Positions 53,688 to 63,173 are shown, counted from the first letter of the stretch. The stretch: 64,000 bases of DNA from Bradyrhizobium nivariense (GCF_029846715.1 NZ_JARVWW010000001.1:62001-126000), one strand, 5' to 3'. A program made the numbers and translations. Notes: generated by a model from the letters alone, not told the origin.

Positions 53688-53811
53688 GTCGTCCCGGCGA
53701 AGGCCGGGACCCATAACCACAGGTCTGTGTGGTTTGAAGAGGATGGCCATGACCATCTTCACCCAATCATCGCCGTCACGGCGTATGGGTCCCGGCCTTC
53801 GCCGGGACGAC
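53688..53811. repeat. palindromic repeat with 28-bp perfect arms between purF and SDR gene
   Basis: Left arm 53688-53715 and right arm 53784-53811 are perfect complements; each contains GTCCCGGCGAAGGCCGGGAC, itself nearly palindromic. The 68-bp centre holds further small hairpins (around CCACAGG...TGTGG and GAAGAGGATGGCCATGACCA...). It starts 4 bp after the purF stop and ends 17 bp before the SDR start, so it may act as terminator or mRNA end; the structure is that of a small MITE/REP-like unit. Confidence 0.85.
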
Positions 53812-53827
53812 GCTGGATAGAACCTTA

Positions 53828-54568
53828 ATGACAAAACCTCTCGCCAACCGCATCGCTCTCGTCACCGGCGCCTCGCGCGGCATCGGCTTGGCCACGGCCA
53901 AGGCGCTCGCCAGGGCCGGCGCGCATATCGTCGCTGTGGCGCGTACGCAGGGCGGGTTGGAAGAGCTCGACGACGAAATCCGCAAGGACGGCGGCAGCGC
54001 CACGCTGGTGCCGCTCAATCTCACCGATTCCGACGGCATCGCGCGGCTCGGCGCCGGCCTGCACGAACGCTACGGCAAGCTCGACATCCTCGTCGGCAAT
54101 GCCGGCGTGCTCGGCCCCTCCTCGCCGGTCGGCCATATCGAGCTGAAGGCTTTCAACGACGTGATGGCCGTCAACGTCTCCGCGAACTTCCAGCTGATCC
54201 GCTGCATGGAGCCGCTGCTCAAGCAATCCGACGCCGGTCGCGCGGTATTCATCACCTCGGGCGCGGCCAACAAGGCCACCGCCTATGTCAGCCCCTACGC
54301 CGCCTCCAAGGCCGCGCTGGAAACGCTGGCGCGCGCCTGGGCGCAGGAGACCGCAAATACGAAGCTGCGCATCAACCTGTTCAATCCCGGCCCGGTCCGC
54401 ACCCGCATGCGCGCCACGCTGATGCCGGGCGAAGACCCGGCGACGCTGGAAACGCCCGAGCAGGTCGCCGAATTCATCGTTCCGATGTGCGCGCCGGACT
54501 GGACCGAGACCGGCAAGTTCTATGATTACAAGACGCGCAGCCTGATGAGCTTCCGCTCGCCGGCCTGA
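53828..54568 (+). CDS. SDR family oxidoreductase
   Basis: 246 residues, classical short-chain dehydrogenase. Cofactor loop VTGASRGIGLATAKAL, NAG motif VGNAGVLGPSSP, catalytic Ser in VFITSGAANKA and Tyr/Lys in YVSPYAASKAALETL. The C-terminus FYDYKTRSLMSFRSPA lacks the usual VxGG end. The substrate is not evident. Downstream of purF, separated by the 28-bp-arm repeat. Confidence 0.9.
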   Translation: MTKPLANRIALVTGASRGIGLATAKALARAGAHIVAVARTQGGLEELDDEIRKDGGSATLVPLNLTDSDGIARLGAGLHERYGKLDILVGNAGVLGPSSPVGHIELKAFNDVMAVNVSANFQLIRCMEPLLKQSDAGRAVFITSGAANKATAYVSPYAASKAALETLARAWAQETANTKLRINLFNPGPVRTRMRATLMPGEDPATLETPEQVAEFIVPMCAPDWTETGKFYDYKTRSLMSFRSPA

Positions 54569-54646
54569 TTGACTCAAGCGCCTCCCCGCGATTGACTGCC
54601 CGCGCTCAAGCGGCAGCAAGCCGCAAGCCAATAAAGGGAGGTTGCC

Positions 54647-55795
54647 ATGGCGCCATGGCATGATCGCGCAGGCGTTACGCGTGCGCTCGCAAATGTCTCT
54701 CACGCCTTCTCCATCCTGATCGCGGCTATCGCGTTTGTGCTTCCGGGCGCGGCAACCGCCGGCGATGTCCCGACGTTCGCGGTCGATTCCTCCTGGCCCA
54801 AACAGCTGCCGAACAACTGGATCCTCGGCCAGGTCGGCGGCATCACCGTCGACTGGCAAGGCCACATCTGGGTGATCCATCGCCCACGCTCGCTCACCGA
54901 CGACGAGAAAGGCGCGAGCCTCAACCCGCCGCGTTCCAAATGCTGCGTGTCGGCACCGCCGGTGCTCGAATTCGACAGCGACGGCAACCTGCTGCGATCC
55001 TGGGGCGGTCCGGGCGAAGGCTATGAATGGGTTGGCCGCGAGCACGGCATCGAGGTCGACGAACGTGGCTTCGTCTGGGTCGGCGGCAATGCCGACAACG
55101 ACAACGCCATCCTGAAATTCACGCTCGACGGCAAGTTCGTCGCCCAGATCGGCAAGATCGCGCCGAGCCTCGGCAGCAACGACACGACGCAGCTCGGCAA
55201 GCCCGCCGAAACCGCGATCGACAAGGACGCGAACGAAATCTACGTCGCCGACGGCTATGGCAACCGCCGCGTCATCGTGTTCGACGCAACCACGCTCGCC
55301 TACAAGCGGCACTGGGGCGCCTACGGCAACAAGCCCGACGACACCAAGCAGGCCGCGTATGATCCCAAGGCGCCAGTTTCTCAGCAATTCGGCAATCCCG
55401 TCCATTGCGTGAAGCTCGCCAATGACGGTCTCGTCTACGTCTGCGACCGCATCAACAACCGGATCCAGGTGTTCAGGAAGGACGGCACCTTCGTGAAGGA
55501 GTTCTTCTTCGAGAAGAACACGCTCGGCAACGGCGCGGTGTGGGACATCGCGATCTGGCCCGATCCGAAGCAGACCTGGCTGCTCAGCGCGGATGGCGAA
55601 AACAACGAGATCAGGGTTATCAAGCGCGACGACGGCAGCGTGGTCGGCAGCTTCGGCCACAACGGCCGCAATGCCGGGCAATTCCACTGGGTGCATGCCA
55701 TGGCGATCGACGCCAAGGGTAATGTCTATACCGCCGAGGTTGACACCGGAAAACGCATCCAGAAATTCAAGCTGACATCGGACGCGCTGAAATAG
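54647..55795 (+). CDS. exported NHL-repeat beta-propeller protein
   Basis: 382 residues. Signal peptide (to about AATAG, residue 39), then repeated blades of the NHL / peptidyl-alpha-hydroxyglycine amidating lyase-like type: GQVGGITVDWQGHIWVIHRP, GREHGIEVDERGFVWVGG, KPAETAIDKDANEIYVADGYGNRRVIVFD, GNPVHCVKLANDGLVYVCDRINNRIQVF, HWVHAMAIDAKGNVYTAEVDTGKRIQKF. Two adjacent Cys occur (SKCCVSAPP). Periplasmic; such proteins bind ligands or cleave small molecules, but no reaction can be named. ATG 54647 follows AAAGGGAGG. Confidence 0.85.
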   Translation: MAPWHDRAGVTRALANVSHAFSILIAAIAFVLPGAATAGDVPTFAVDSSWPKQLPNNWILGQVGGITVDWQGHIWVIHRPRSLTDDEKGASLNPPRSKCCVSAPPVLEFDSDGNLLRSWGGPGEGYEWVGREHGIEVDERGFVWVGGNADNDNAILKFTLDGKFVAQIGKIAPSLGSNDTTQLGKPAETAIDKDANEIYVADGYGNRRVIVFDATTLAYKRHWGAYGNKPDDTKQAAYDPKAPVSQQFGNPVHCVKLANDGLVYVCDRINNRIQVFRKDGTFVKEFFFEKNTLGNGAVWDIAIWPDPKQTWLLSADGENNEIRVIKRDDGSVVGSFGHNGRNAGQFHWVHAMAIDAKGNVYTAEVDTGKRIQKFKLTSDALK

Positions 55796-55962
55796 CGTCT
55801 CGACGCATTTTGCCCAAAAGTTAACCGACGGATGACGCCACGACGCAGCGTCATCCGGCTTTAGGCGCATTGCCGCCGGCCGTGGGACACGGTAGAGCCA
55901 TCAGCCGGAACAAGGCTCCGCAAGAGAGCCGTCCGCATATTTGACAATGGAGGGAACCTGTC

Positions 55963-57201
55963 ATGACAACGACGTTCGCGCGCCGCTCCGCGGCCCTTTT
56001 GGCCTGCGCCGCCTTCGGTTTTGCCACATCCGCCTACGCCCAAGAAAAAGGACAGGACAAGACCGTCAAGATCGGCGTGCTCAACGACATGTCCAGCCTC
56101 TATGCCGACATCGGCGGACCGAATTCGGTGGCCGCGATCAAGATGGCGGTCGAAGATTCGGGCATGAAGGCCAAGGGCTGGACCATCGAGGTCCTCTCGG
56201 GTGATCACCAGAACAAGCCCGATATAGGCGTCAACATCGCACGGCAATGGATCGACAACGAGAAGGTCGACGTCATCGCGGACACGCCGAGCTCGGGCGT
56301 GGCGCTCGCGGTCAGCAACCTTGTCAAGGAAAAGAACTCGGTGCTGCTCAACTCGGGCGCGGCAACCGCCGACCTCACCGGCAAGGCCTGCACGCCGAAC
56401 ACGATTTCCTACACCTACGACACCTACATGCTTGCCAACGGCACCGGCAAGGCGCTGACCAAGGCCGGCGGCGACAGCTGGTTCTTCCTGACCGCCGACT
56501 ATGCCTTCGGTCACGCGTTGGAGCGTGACACCAGCGCCGTCGTTACCGCCAATGGCGGCAAGGTGCTCGGCGGCGTCAAGCACCCGCTCAACACGGCTGA
56601 CTTCTCCTCCTTCCTGCTTCAGGCTCAGTCATCGAAAGCCAAGATCGTCGGTCTCGCCAATGCCGGTGGCGACACCACCAACGCGATCAAGCAGGCGTCC
56701 GAATTCGGCATCGTTCAGGGCGGCCAGAAGCTCGCAGCGTTGTTGCTGTTCATCACCGACGTGAATTCACTCGGCCTGAAGACGGCGCAGGGCCTCACCT
56801 TCACCGAGTCCTTCTACTGGGATCTCAACGACAGCACCCGTGAATGGTCGAAGCGCTTCCAGAAGGTCTCGCCCAAGAACGCCATGCCCTCGATGACGGT
56901 GGCCGGCAACTACGCGGCCGTGCTGCACTACCTGAAAGCGCTGGACGCGCTCGGCGCTAATCCGCGTGACGGCGCCAAGGTCGTTGCCAAGATGAAGGAA
57001 ATCCCGACCGACGATCCACTGTTCGGCAAGGGCCCGCTGCGTGTCGACGGCCGTCGCATCATCCCGGCCTATCTGTTCGAGGTGAAGAAGCCGGAAGAAT
57101 CGAAGTATCCGTGGGACTATTACAAGCTGGTGGCGACCATCACGCCGGAAGACGCCGCCAAGCCGCTCGAGGCCAGCGAGTGTCCGCTGGTGAAGAAGTA
57201 A
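55963..57201 (+). CDS. ABC transporter substrate-binding protein, branched-chain amino acid type
   Basis: 412 residues. Signal peptide to about AYAQE; then the Peripla_BP_6 (Leu/Ile/Val-binding-like) fold: VKIGVLNDMSSLYADIGGPNSVAAIKMAVEDSG, TPSSGVALAVSNLVKEKNSVLLNSGAA, WFFLTADYAFGHALERDTSAVV and VGLANAGGDTTNAIKQA. It carries two Cys far apart. No permease/ATPase genes are adjacent, so partner components are elsewhere. Many such orphan binding proteins in this group take aromatic or other small organic acids. GGAGGGAACC lies upstream of the ATG. Confidence 0.9.
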   Translation: MTTTFARRSAALLACAAFGFATSAYAQEKGQDKTVKIGVLNDMSSLYADIGGPNSVAAIKMAVEDSGMKAKGWTIEVLSGDHQNKPDIGVNIARQWIDNEKVDVIADTPSSGVALAVSNLVKEKNSVLLNSGAATADLTGKACTPNTISYTYDTYMLANGTGKALTKAGGDSWFFLTADYAFGHALERDTSAVVTANGGKVLGGVKHPLNTADFSSFLLQAQSSKAKIVGLANAGGDTTNAIKQASEFGIVQGGQKLAALLLFITDVNSLGLKTAQGLTFTESFYWDLNDSTREWSKRFQKVSPKNAMPSMTVAGNYAAVLHYLKALDALGANPRDGAKVVAKMKEIPTDDPLFGKGPLRVDGRRIIPAYLFEVKKPEESKYPWDYYKLVATITPEDAAKPLEASECPLVKK

Positions 57202-57235
57202 GCCAGATAACTCTTAGGGTGGGCAAGGCGCGAAA

Positions 57236-57301
57236 GCGCCCTGCCCACCATCTCGCCACAACCGAAGAAGGCGGTGGGCACGCTTTCGCTTTGGCCACCC
57301 T
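57236..57301. repeat. imperfect palindromic repeat between convergent genes
   Basis: Arms AGGGTGGGCAAGGCGCGAAA (57236 onward) and CGCTTTCGCTTTGGCCACCC (to 57300) pair imperfectly, with an inner hairpin GGGCAAGGCGC-GAAA-GCGCCCTGCCC. It lies between the binding-protein stop and the MFS stop, the place of a shared terminator. Confidence 0.6.
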
Positions 57302-57307
57302 ATGAGA

Positions 57308-58564
57308 CTACGACGCCGTCTTCGCCGCGGCCAGCGCCCGCACCGCGATCGCCACGCACACCACCATCAACACCGCCGCGAGCAGGAACGGCGCGCCGGG
57401 TAGATGGAGTGGCGCGCTGGCGCCGATGAAGAATGAAAACGTCAGCGTGAACAGGAACGGGCCGACGAGCTGCGACACGCTCTGCACGCTCGCGGTTGCG
57501 CCCTGCAACTGGCCCTGCTGATGGGGCGCGACCAGCCGCGTCATCAGCGACTGCATGGCCGCACCCGAAATCCCCCACAGCGACATCACGGGAATGCCGA
57601 GCCAGAACAGCGGCCCGGTCGGCGCTGCGCCGAAGATCAAGAAGCCGACCGCGCCACAGCACAGGCCCATCAACAACGCGTTCCGCTCGCCGAGCACGCG
57701 CACGATCGGGCCGATCGCAAGCCCCTGCACCACCATGGCGCAGATGCCGACCATCGCCAGCGTCAATCCCACGGTTTTCGAATCCCAGCCATAGCGATAG
57801 GTGGCATAGAGCACGAAGGTCGAGGGCAGCACGACATGCGCGACCTGCGCGATGAAATTGACGACGGACAACGCAGCGAGCACCGCGTTGGAACGCAGCA
57901 GGCGGAGCGCACCGACCGGATTGGCGCTCGTCCAGCGGAACGGCGCGCGCTTGTCCGCCGCCAGCGATTCCGGCAGGACGAACAGCCCATAGAGCGCATT
58001 GGCGAAGCTTAAGGCCGCCGAGGCCCAGAACGGCAGGCGCGGATCGATATCGCCGAGCAGACCGCCCAGCGCCGGGCCCAGCACGAAGCCGGCGCCGAAG
58101 GCAGCGCCAATCCTGCCGAAGACCGCCGCGCGCCGCTCCGGCGGCGTGATGTCGGCAATGTAGGCAAAGGCGGTCGAGATGCTGGCGGAGGTGATCCCGG
58201 AGATGACGCGGCCGACGAACAGCCAGACCAGCGACGGCGCCAGCGCCATCAGCACATAGTCGGCCGCGAGCCCGAAATTCGACAGCAGTACCACCGGCCG
58301 CCGCCCGAAGCGATCCGACAGCGCGCCGAGCACCGGCGAGAACACGAACTGCATCAGCGCCCAGGCGGTGCCGAACAGGCCGAAGATGCGGGCCGCGTGC
58401 GCCGTGTCGTTGTCGACGAAGCTCTCGATCAGTTTTGGCAGGATCGGCATGATCACGCCGAGCGCGAGCATATCGAGCAGGATGGTGACGAAGATGAAGG
58501 CGACCGCACCGCGCCGGACCGGCGTAGCGCCCTGCGCCATCGCCTCGCCGGCTTCGTTGCTCAC
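57308..58564 (-). CDS. MFS efflux transporter, TetA-like (TCR/Tet family)
   Basis: 418 residues, 12 predicted membrane segments. Drug:H+ antiporter signatures: motif [20 protein letters not shown] after helix 2, and [19 protein letters not shown] (motif C) in helix 5. The first residues ([22 protein letters not shown]) are typical of Tet/Bmr-type exporters. The substrate is unknown; resistance is not implied by sequence alone. It starts with GTG in a GTGA overlap with the stop of der, so it is co-translated; an ATG at 58540 is an alternative. Confidence 0.9.
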   Translation of the reverse strand: MSNEAGEAMAQGATPVRRGAVAFIFVTILLDMLALGVIMPILPKLIESFVDNDTAHAARIFGLFGTAWALMQFVFSPVLGALSDRFGRRPVVLLSNFGLAADYVLMALAPSLVWLFVGRVISGITSASISTAFAYIADITPPERRAAVFGRIGAAFGAGFVLGPALGGLLGDIDPRLPFWASAALSFANALYGLFVLPESLAADKRAPFRWTSANPVGALRLLRSNAVLAALSVVNFIAQVAHVVLPSTFVLYATYRYGWDSKTVGLTLAMVGICAMVVQGLAIGPIVRVLGERNALLMGLCCGAVGFLIFGAAPTGPLFWLGIPVMSLWGISGAAMQSLMTRLVAPHQQGQLQGATASVQSVSQLVGPFLFTLTFSFFIGASAPLHLPGAPFLLAAVLMVVCVAIAVRALAAAKTAS

Positions 58565-59943
58565 GACGGCCGCTTGCGCTTGTGGGCGAAGGGATTGGCC
58601 TTCTCGCGCAGGGTGATACGCACCGGCGTGCCCGGCAGCTCGAAGGCCTCACGCATCGAATTGGTGAGATAGCGCAGATAAGACTGCGGCACCGCGTCCG
58701 CGCGCGAGCAGAACAGCACGAAGCTCGGCGGGCGCGCCTTGGTCTGCGTGATGTAGTTCAGCTTGAGCCGTCGGCCGGACACGGCGGGCGGCGGATTGGC
58801 CTGGACCGCCTCCTCGAACCAGCGGTTCAGCGACGAGGTCGAGACACGCCGGTTCCAAAGCGCATAGGCGTCCTGGATCGCCTGCATCAGGCGGTCAATG
58901 CCCTCGCCCATCAGGCCGGAGACGGCGACGATCGGCACGCCCTTGACCTGCGGGAGCAAGTGATCGGCATCGCGGCGCAGGTTCGAAATCGCACCGCCAC
59001 CCTTGCTCTCCATCAGGTCCCATTTGTTGACGGCGAGCACGACAGCGCGCCCCTCGCGCTCGATCAGGTCGGCGATACGAAGATCCTGCTCCTCGAAGCG
59101 GTTCTGCGCATCCATCATCATCACGACGACTTCGGCAAAGCGCACCGCGCGCAGTGCGTCTGCGACCGAGAGCTTTTCGAGCTTCTCCTCGATGCGCGAG
59201 CGCCGGCGCAGACCTGCGGTGTCGAACACGCGAAAATCGCGACCCTTCCAGTTGATCTCGACCGCGATGGAATCGCGCGTGGTGCCGGCCTCCGGGCTCG
59301 TCAGCAGGCGCTCTTCGCCGAGCAGATGATTGATCATCGTCGACTTGCCGGCGTTGGGCCGGCCGACGATGGCGACCCGGATCGGACGCGTGGCGGCCTC
59401 TTCCTCCGTCAGCGGTTCGTCGTCCTCGACTTCATCCTCGTCGACAGGCTCCGGCATCAGCTCTCTAAGGGCATCATAGAGCTCGCCCATGCCCTCGCCG
59501 TGCTCGGCCGAGATCTGGATGGGATCGCCGAGGCCGAGCGCGAAGGCCTCCATCGCGCCGGCATCGCCATGCTTGCCTTCGCTCTTGTTGGCAACAAGCA
59601 GCACCGGCTTGTCGGCCTTGCGGGCGAAATCGGCGAAGGCGCGATCGTTGGGCGTGAGGCCGCTGCGGGCATCGATCACGAAGAACAGCACATCGGCCTG
59701 TGCGATCGCGGCCTCGGTCTGCTCCTGCATGCGGGCGGTCAGCGAGCCCTTGGCGCCCTCGTCGAGGCCGGCTGTGTCGATGATGGTAAACTCGAGATCG
59801 CCGAGTCTGGCCTCGCCCTCGCGGCGGTCGCGGGTGACGCCGGGCAGGTCATCGACGAGCGCGAGCTTCTGCCCAACCAGGCGGTTGAACAGCGTCGACT
59901 TGCCGACATTGGGCCGGCCGATAATGGCAATCTTAAAGGACAT
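58561..59943 (-). CDS. der: ribosome-biogenesis GTPase Der (EngA)
   Basis: 460 residues, tandem G domains plus a KH-like C-domain, essential in 50S assembly. G1 motifs: [14 protein letters not shown] (about 9) and [14 protein letters not shown] (about 195); G3 DTAGL in both; G4 VANKSEG-type and NKWD. The C-domain contains [20 protein letters not shown] and ends [21 protein letters not shown]. An acidic linker ([16 protein letters not shown]) joins the G domains. Downstream in the TPR-lipoprotein-der string. Confidence 0.97.
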   Translation of the reverse strand: MSFKIAIIGRPNVGKSTLFNRLVGQKLALVDDLPGVTRDRREGEARLGDLEFTIIDTAGLDEGAKGSLTARMQEQTEAAIAQADVLFFVIDARSGLTPNDRAFADFARKADKPVLLVANKSEGKHGDAGAMEAFALGLGDPIQISAEHGEGMGELYDALRELMPEPVDEDEVEDDEPLTEEEAATRPIRVAIVGRPNAGKSTMINHLLGEERLLTSPEAGTTRDSIAVEINWKGRDFRVFDTAGLRRRSRIEEKLEKLSVADALRAVRFAEVVVMMMDAQNRFEEQDLRIADLIEREGRAVVLAVNKWDLMESKGGGAISNLRRDADHLLPQVKGVPIVAVSGLMGEGIDRLMQAIQDAYALWNRRVSTSSLNRWFEEAVQANPPPAVSGRRLKLNYITQTKARPPSFVLFCSRADAVPQSYLRYLTNSMREAFELPGTPVRITLREKANPFAHKRKRPS

Positions 59944-59993
59944 GGGTCATTCGTGCGCTGCCGGAGCTGCGCCTGTCAATGAAATGAAATTAT

Positions 59994-60097
59994 TAAAGCG
60001 CGATGAGGCTGGGATGAATCCTCACCACGCTTTAGGTTGTTGTTTGAACACGATCTTTTTGGAAAACCGCTTCGCACTTTTCCGGATCATGCTCTAG
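59994..60097 (-). repeat. two-palindrome intergenic repeat, copy D (long form)
   Basis: Read on the minus strand: TAGAGCATGATCCGGAAAAG ... linker CAAACAACAAC ... CTAAAGCGTGGTGAGGATTC ... CGCGCTTTAA. Same architecture as the other long copies with more substitutions. Its first three minus-strand bases (TAG, 60094-60096) are the stop codon of the lipoprotein gene. Confidence 0.85.
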
Positions 60098-60639
60098 CGC
60101 GAGAAGCTGCCGCTCGGCATCGGCGCCGGGAAGGCGCCCTGCGATTGCTGCTGGGTGGTCTGGGTCGGTTGCGCCTGCTGGACGGGTTGATCGGGCGGCG
60201 GCGCAGTGGTGCGCTTGCGCACGATCTTCTTGGGCGGAGCGGCCGCGGGCGGCGCGGCCTCCGGCTGGGCCTCGCCATCGACTTCGCCGGCGGGCGCCTC
60301 TGCCGGCGCGACTGCGGCGGCGGCCGGCTGCCTGGTCTTTTTCGCCTTGGCACCCTTCGCCGGCTTGGCCGGCTCGGGCGGAGGCTCCGGTGGCAAGGCC
60401 GCAACGGCAGGCGCGTTCGGATCGGGCTGCTGCTGCGCGCCCTTGTACATGTCCTTCGGAACGCCCTGCTCGAGGCCCGGCACGCCCTCCGGGAACACCG
60501 GCTTGCGGTCGCCCGGCAGCTTCTTCTTGGTATCGAGGAAGTCGAGCATGTCGCTCGGATCGAAGCTGGAGCAACCGCCGAGGACGCCCGTGAAGGCGAT
60601 CAGGACGGCGGCTGCGATCAAGCGTGGCGTGCGGAGCAT
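60094..60639 (-). CDS. Pro/Ala-rich lipoprotein in the BamB position
   Basis: 181 residues. Lipobox LGGC at about residues 20-23, then FDPSDMLDFLDTKKKLPGDRKPVFPEGVPGLEQGVP, a conserved segment, followed by low-complexity Ala/Pro/Lys sequence to the end (GAFPAPMPSGSFSR). It lies between a YfgM-like TPR protein and der, the place of bamB in many proteobacteria, but has no beta-propeller. Either it replaces BamB or it is an unrelated envelope lipoprotein. The TAG stop is provided by repeat copy D. Confidence 0.75.
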   Translation of the reverse strand: MLRTPRLIAAAVLIAFTGVLGGCSSFDPSDMLDFLDTKKKLPGDRKPVFPEGVPGLEQGVPKDMYKGAQQQPDPNAPAVAALPPEPPPEPAKPAKGAKAKKTRQPAAAAVAPAEAPAGEVDGEAQPEAAPPAAAPPKKIVRKRTTAPPPDQPVQQAQPTQTTQQQSQGAFPAPMPSGSFSR

Positions 60640-60688
60640 ATCGGTATCTCGTCTCTCGGGGCCGTCAGCTCTTGGCTCAGCTCTTGAA

Positions 60689-61342
60689 TCAGCTCTTGGC
60701 GACGGGCGGCAGCAGGGCCTGCAGCGCCTCGGCGCGTGAGCGCAGGCCGGCCGGCGTTTCGCCGTCCTCGGCAATCGCGTCGAGCCATTTGCGGGCCGCG
60801 GTCATGTCGTTGTTGCGCCAAGCCGACAGCGCCAGCATCTCGCGGGCGCTGTGGCGGAAGGTCGATTTGGGCGCGGCGGAAGCTTCCAGCCGCTGCTGCA
60901 TGTCGGCATAGGACGCGCTGTCGACCAGCAAGCCGGCAGCGCGAATCCTCGCCAAATCCTGCCACTCGCCGCCCACGCTGCGGTCGGCGGCAATGTCGTC
61001 ATACAGCTTGGCCGCCGCCTTGGGATCGCGGGGCGCCGCCTCGGCTGCAGCACGCAGCCGCGCCAGGGTGCGATAGCCCGATGGAGCCTTGGCGGCGAGC
61101 TCGGTGAAGGCCGCCTCGGCCTCCGTATGCTTGTCCTGATCGGACAGCTCGGCGGCTTTCTCGAAGGCGGCGCCGGCCTCCGCGGATTTCTTGGCCTCCA
61201 GATACTGGTAACCGCGCCAGCCACCCACGGCGGCGACGATCAACACCATCAGGGCGATGAAATAGATCGAATACTTGTCCCACAGCCTTTTGAGCTGCTC
61301 GCGACGTACTTCCTCGTCGACTTCGTCAAATAATTCAGACAC
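60689..61342 (-). CDS. membrane-anchored TPR protein (YfgM-like)
   Basis: 217 residues: cytoplasmic N-terminus MSELFDEVDEEVRREQLKRLWDKYS, one membrane helix (IYFIALMVLIVAAVGGW, about 28-45), then tetratricopeptide-like helices (AEAGAAFEKAAELSDQDKHTEAEAAFTELA...). YfgM associates with the Sec translocon and periplasmic chaperones in E. coli. It is first of the TPR-lipoprotein-der string. Confidence 0.87.
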   Translation of the reverse strand: MSELFDEVDEEVRREQLKRLWDKYSIYFIALMVLIVAAVGGWRGYQYLEAKKSAEAGAAFEKAAELSDQDKHTEAEAAFTELAAKAPSGYRTLARLRAAAEAAPRDPKAAAKLYDDIAADRSVGGEWQDLARIRAAGLLVDSASYADMQQRLEASAAPKSTFRHSAREMLALSAWRNNDMTAARKWLDAIAEDGETPAGLRSRAEALQALLPPVAKS

Positions 61343-61507
61343 TTAAGCTAACCCCATACCCGGTCAGGAATGCGCGCCAGATCGTCCGCGTCAAAAACCC
61401 GTCCCCGCGTGGCGGCGGCGATACCCTATCGATATGGCGGTGGCAAGGCAAAGCGAGCCCGATCAAGGCGTTAACCACCCGGGATCGCCCGGAGGGCCCT
61501 GCCCGAC

Positions 61508-63100
61508 TCAGGTTCCCAGAAGCTCCCGCAGCTGCCGCTTCAGCACCTTGCCATTGGCATTGCGCGGCAACGGCTCCGCGGTGATCACCATGGTTTCCGG
61601 GACCTTGTAGTCGGACAGCCGCTCCGCGCACCAGGCGCGCAAGGCCTCGCTGTCCACCGGCGCGCGCGTCACCACCACGGCATGAACGCGTTCACCCAGC
61701 ACCGGGCACGTCTTGGCAACGATCGCGCTCTCGACCACGGCTGGATGGCCGGCCAGCACGGATTCGACCTCGGCCGAATAGATCTTCAGGCCGCCGCGAT
61801 TGATCATGTCCTTCTGCCGGTCGAACACCCGGACAAAACCTTCCGCATCGACCGAGCCCAGATCGCCGGAATGCCAGAATCCGGCAGTGAAACTCTCGGC
61901 CGTGGCCTTCGGATTATTCCAGTACCCCTTGATGACGGAGGCGCTCTGGATCCAGAGCTCGCCGATCTCGCCGTGAGGCAGCTCGCGGCCATCCGCTCCC
62001 ATCGCGACGACGCGCGCACCGGGGCAGGCCAGGCCGACGCTGTCGATGTGGCTCGCCGTCAGCTCGCCGGGCATGATCGTGGAGGGCGATGTCGTCTCGG
62101 TCGCGCCGTAGCAGTTCATCAGCCTGAGACCGGGAATCTTCGTTTCGAGCTTCTCGATGGTCGCGACCGGCATCGGTGCGCCGCCAAAACCGCCGATGCG
62201 CCAGCTCGACAGGTCGTAGCCGTCGAAATCGGGCTGGAGCAGGCAGAGATTGTACATCGCCGGCACCATCACGGTGTAGGTGACGCGCTCGCGCGCGGCG
62301 AGCTTGAGATATTCGGCGGCCTTGAACTCCGGCATGATGATCAGCGCGCCGCCGCAGCAGATCATCGTCGTGATGTTGGCGACGACGCCGGTGACGTGGC
62401 CGAGCGGCACAGCCGCGATCGAACGGTCCGCTGAGGTCAGTTTCAGGCAGGACGCGAAGATCATCGAGGAATGGACGATGTTGCAATGGGCCAGCATCGC
62501 GCCCTTCGGCTTGCCTGTCGTGCCTGAGGTGTAGAGGATCATCGCGGTGTCCTCCTCGCTCGTCTCTGCGGGTGCATTGGCCGGCAAATTGTCGGCGAGC
62601 ACCGCGAAACGCGACAGAGCCGGATCGTCGTCGACGGCGATGCGGTGGATCACATCGGGCACATCCCGCGCATCTGGCAGACGATCCGCGAGTGCCGCCT
62701 CGTGGATCAGGATTCTGGCACCGCAATCGGTGAGGACATAGGCGATTTCCGGCTTCTGCTGGCGCGTGCTGAGCAGCACCGTGACGAGCCCCTCATGCGC
62801 GGCAGCAAACAGCAGCAGCGGAAATTCGACGCGGTTGCCGAGCAGGATCGCGACACGATCGCCGCGCTGCAATCCGAACTTGCGAAAGCCCGCAGCGATC
62901 CGCGCAGCCTGCTCCGCGGCCTGCCGCCAGCTCAGCCGGACATTGCCTGAGACCAGCGCTTCACCGTCGGCATTGCGGGCGCGGGCGTCCGTGATCATCG
63001 TCCACAGGCCCGACGGCCGATCGCAAAATGCCGGCACCACCCGATCGCCGAAGCGCGCCTCGAACCGCATTGGTGGGATCTGAGATTGCGACCAGTCCAT
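61508..63100 (-). CDS. AMP-dependent acyl-CoA synthetase/ligase
   Basis: 530 residues of the ANL superfamily, activating a carboxylic acid through an acyl-adenylate. P-loop MILYTSGTTGKPKGAM, A5 NCYGATETTSP, A7/A8 region WHSGDLGSVDAEGFVRVFDRQKDMINRGG and catalytic Lys in PRNANGKVLKRQL. The chain length of the substrate cannot be read. The upstream frame up to MDWSQSQIPPMRFEARFG is typical of acyl-CoA ligases. Stands alone between the TPR gene and nnrU. Confidence 0.92.
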   Translation of the reverse strand: MDWSQSQIPPMRFEARFGDRVVPAFCDRPSGLWTMITDARARNADGEALVSGNVRLSWRQAAEQAARIAAGFRKFGLQRGDRVAILLGNRVEFPLLLFAAAHEGLVTVLLSTRQQKPEIAYVLTDCGARILIHEAALADRLPDARDVPDVIHRIAVDDDPALSRFAVLADNLPANAPAETSEEDTAMILYTSGTTGKPKGAMLAHCNIVHSSMIFASCLKLTSADRSIAAVPLGHVTGVVANITTMICCGGALIIMPEFKAAEYLKLAARERVTYTVMVPAMYNLCLLQPDFDGYDLSSWRIGGFGGAPMPVATIEKLETKIPGLRLMNCYGATETTSPSTIMPGELTASHIDSVGLACPGARVVAMGADGRELPHGEIGELWIQSASVIKGYWNNPKATAESFTAGFWHSGDLGSVDAEGFVRVFDRQKDMINRGGLKIYSAEVESVLAGHPAVVESAIVAKTCPVLGERVHAVVVTRAPVDSEALRAWCAERLSDYKVPETMVITAEPLPRNANGKVLKRQLRELLGT

Positions 63101-63173
63101 CGGGCTGCCCTTGCCTTGTTGCTCTTGTTACTTTCCGCGCATGGGCATGCCGGTCCTGTCTTGTGCTGATCGG

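Noticed and set aside
53825..55870. Long minus-strand open frame (about 680 codons) opposite the SDR and NHL-repeat genes
   Set aside because: Antisense shadow; no recognisable domain and the composition is dominated by Arg, His, Ala and Asp.
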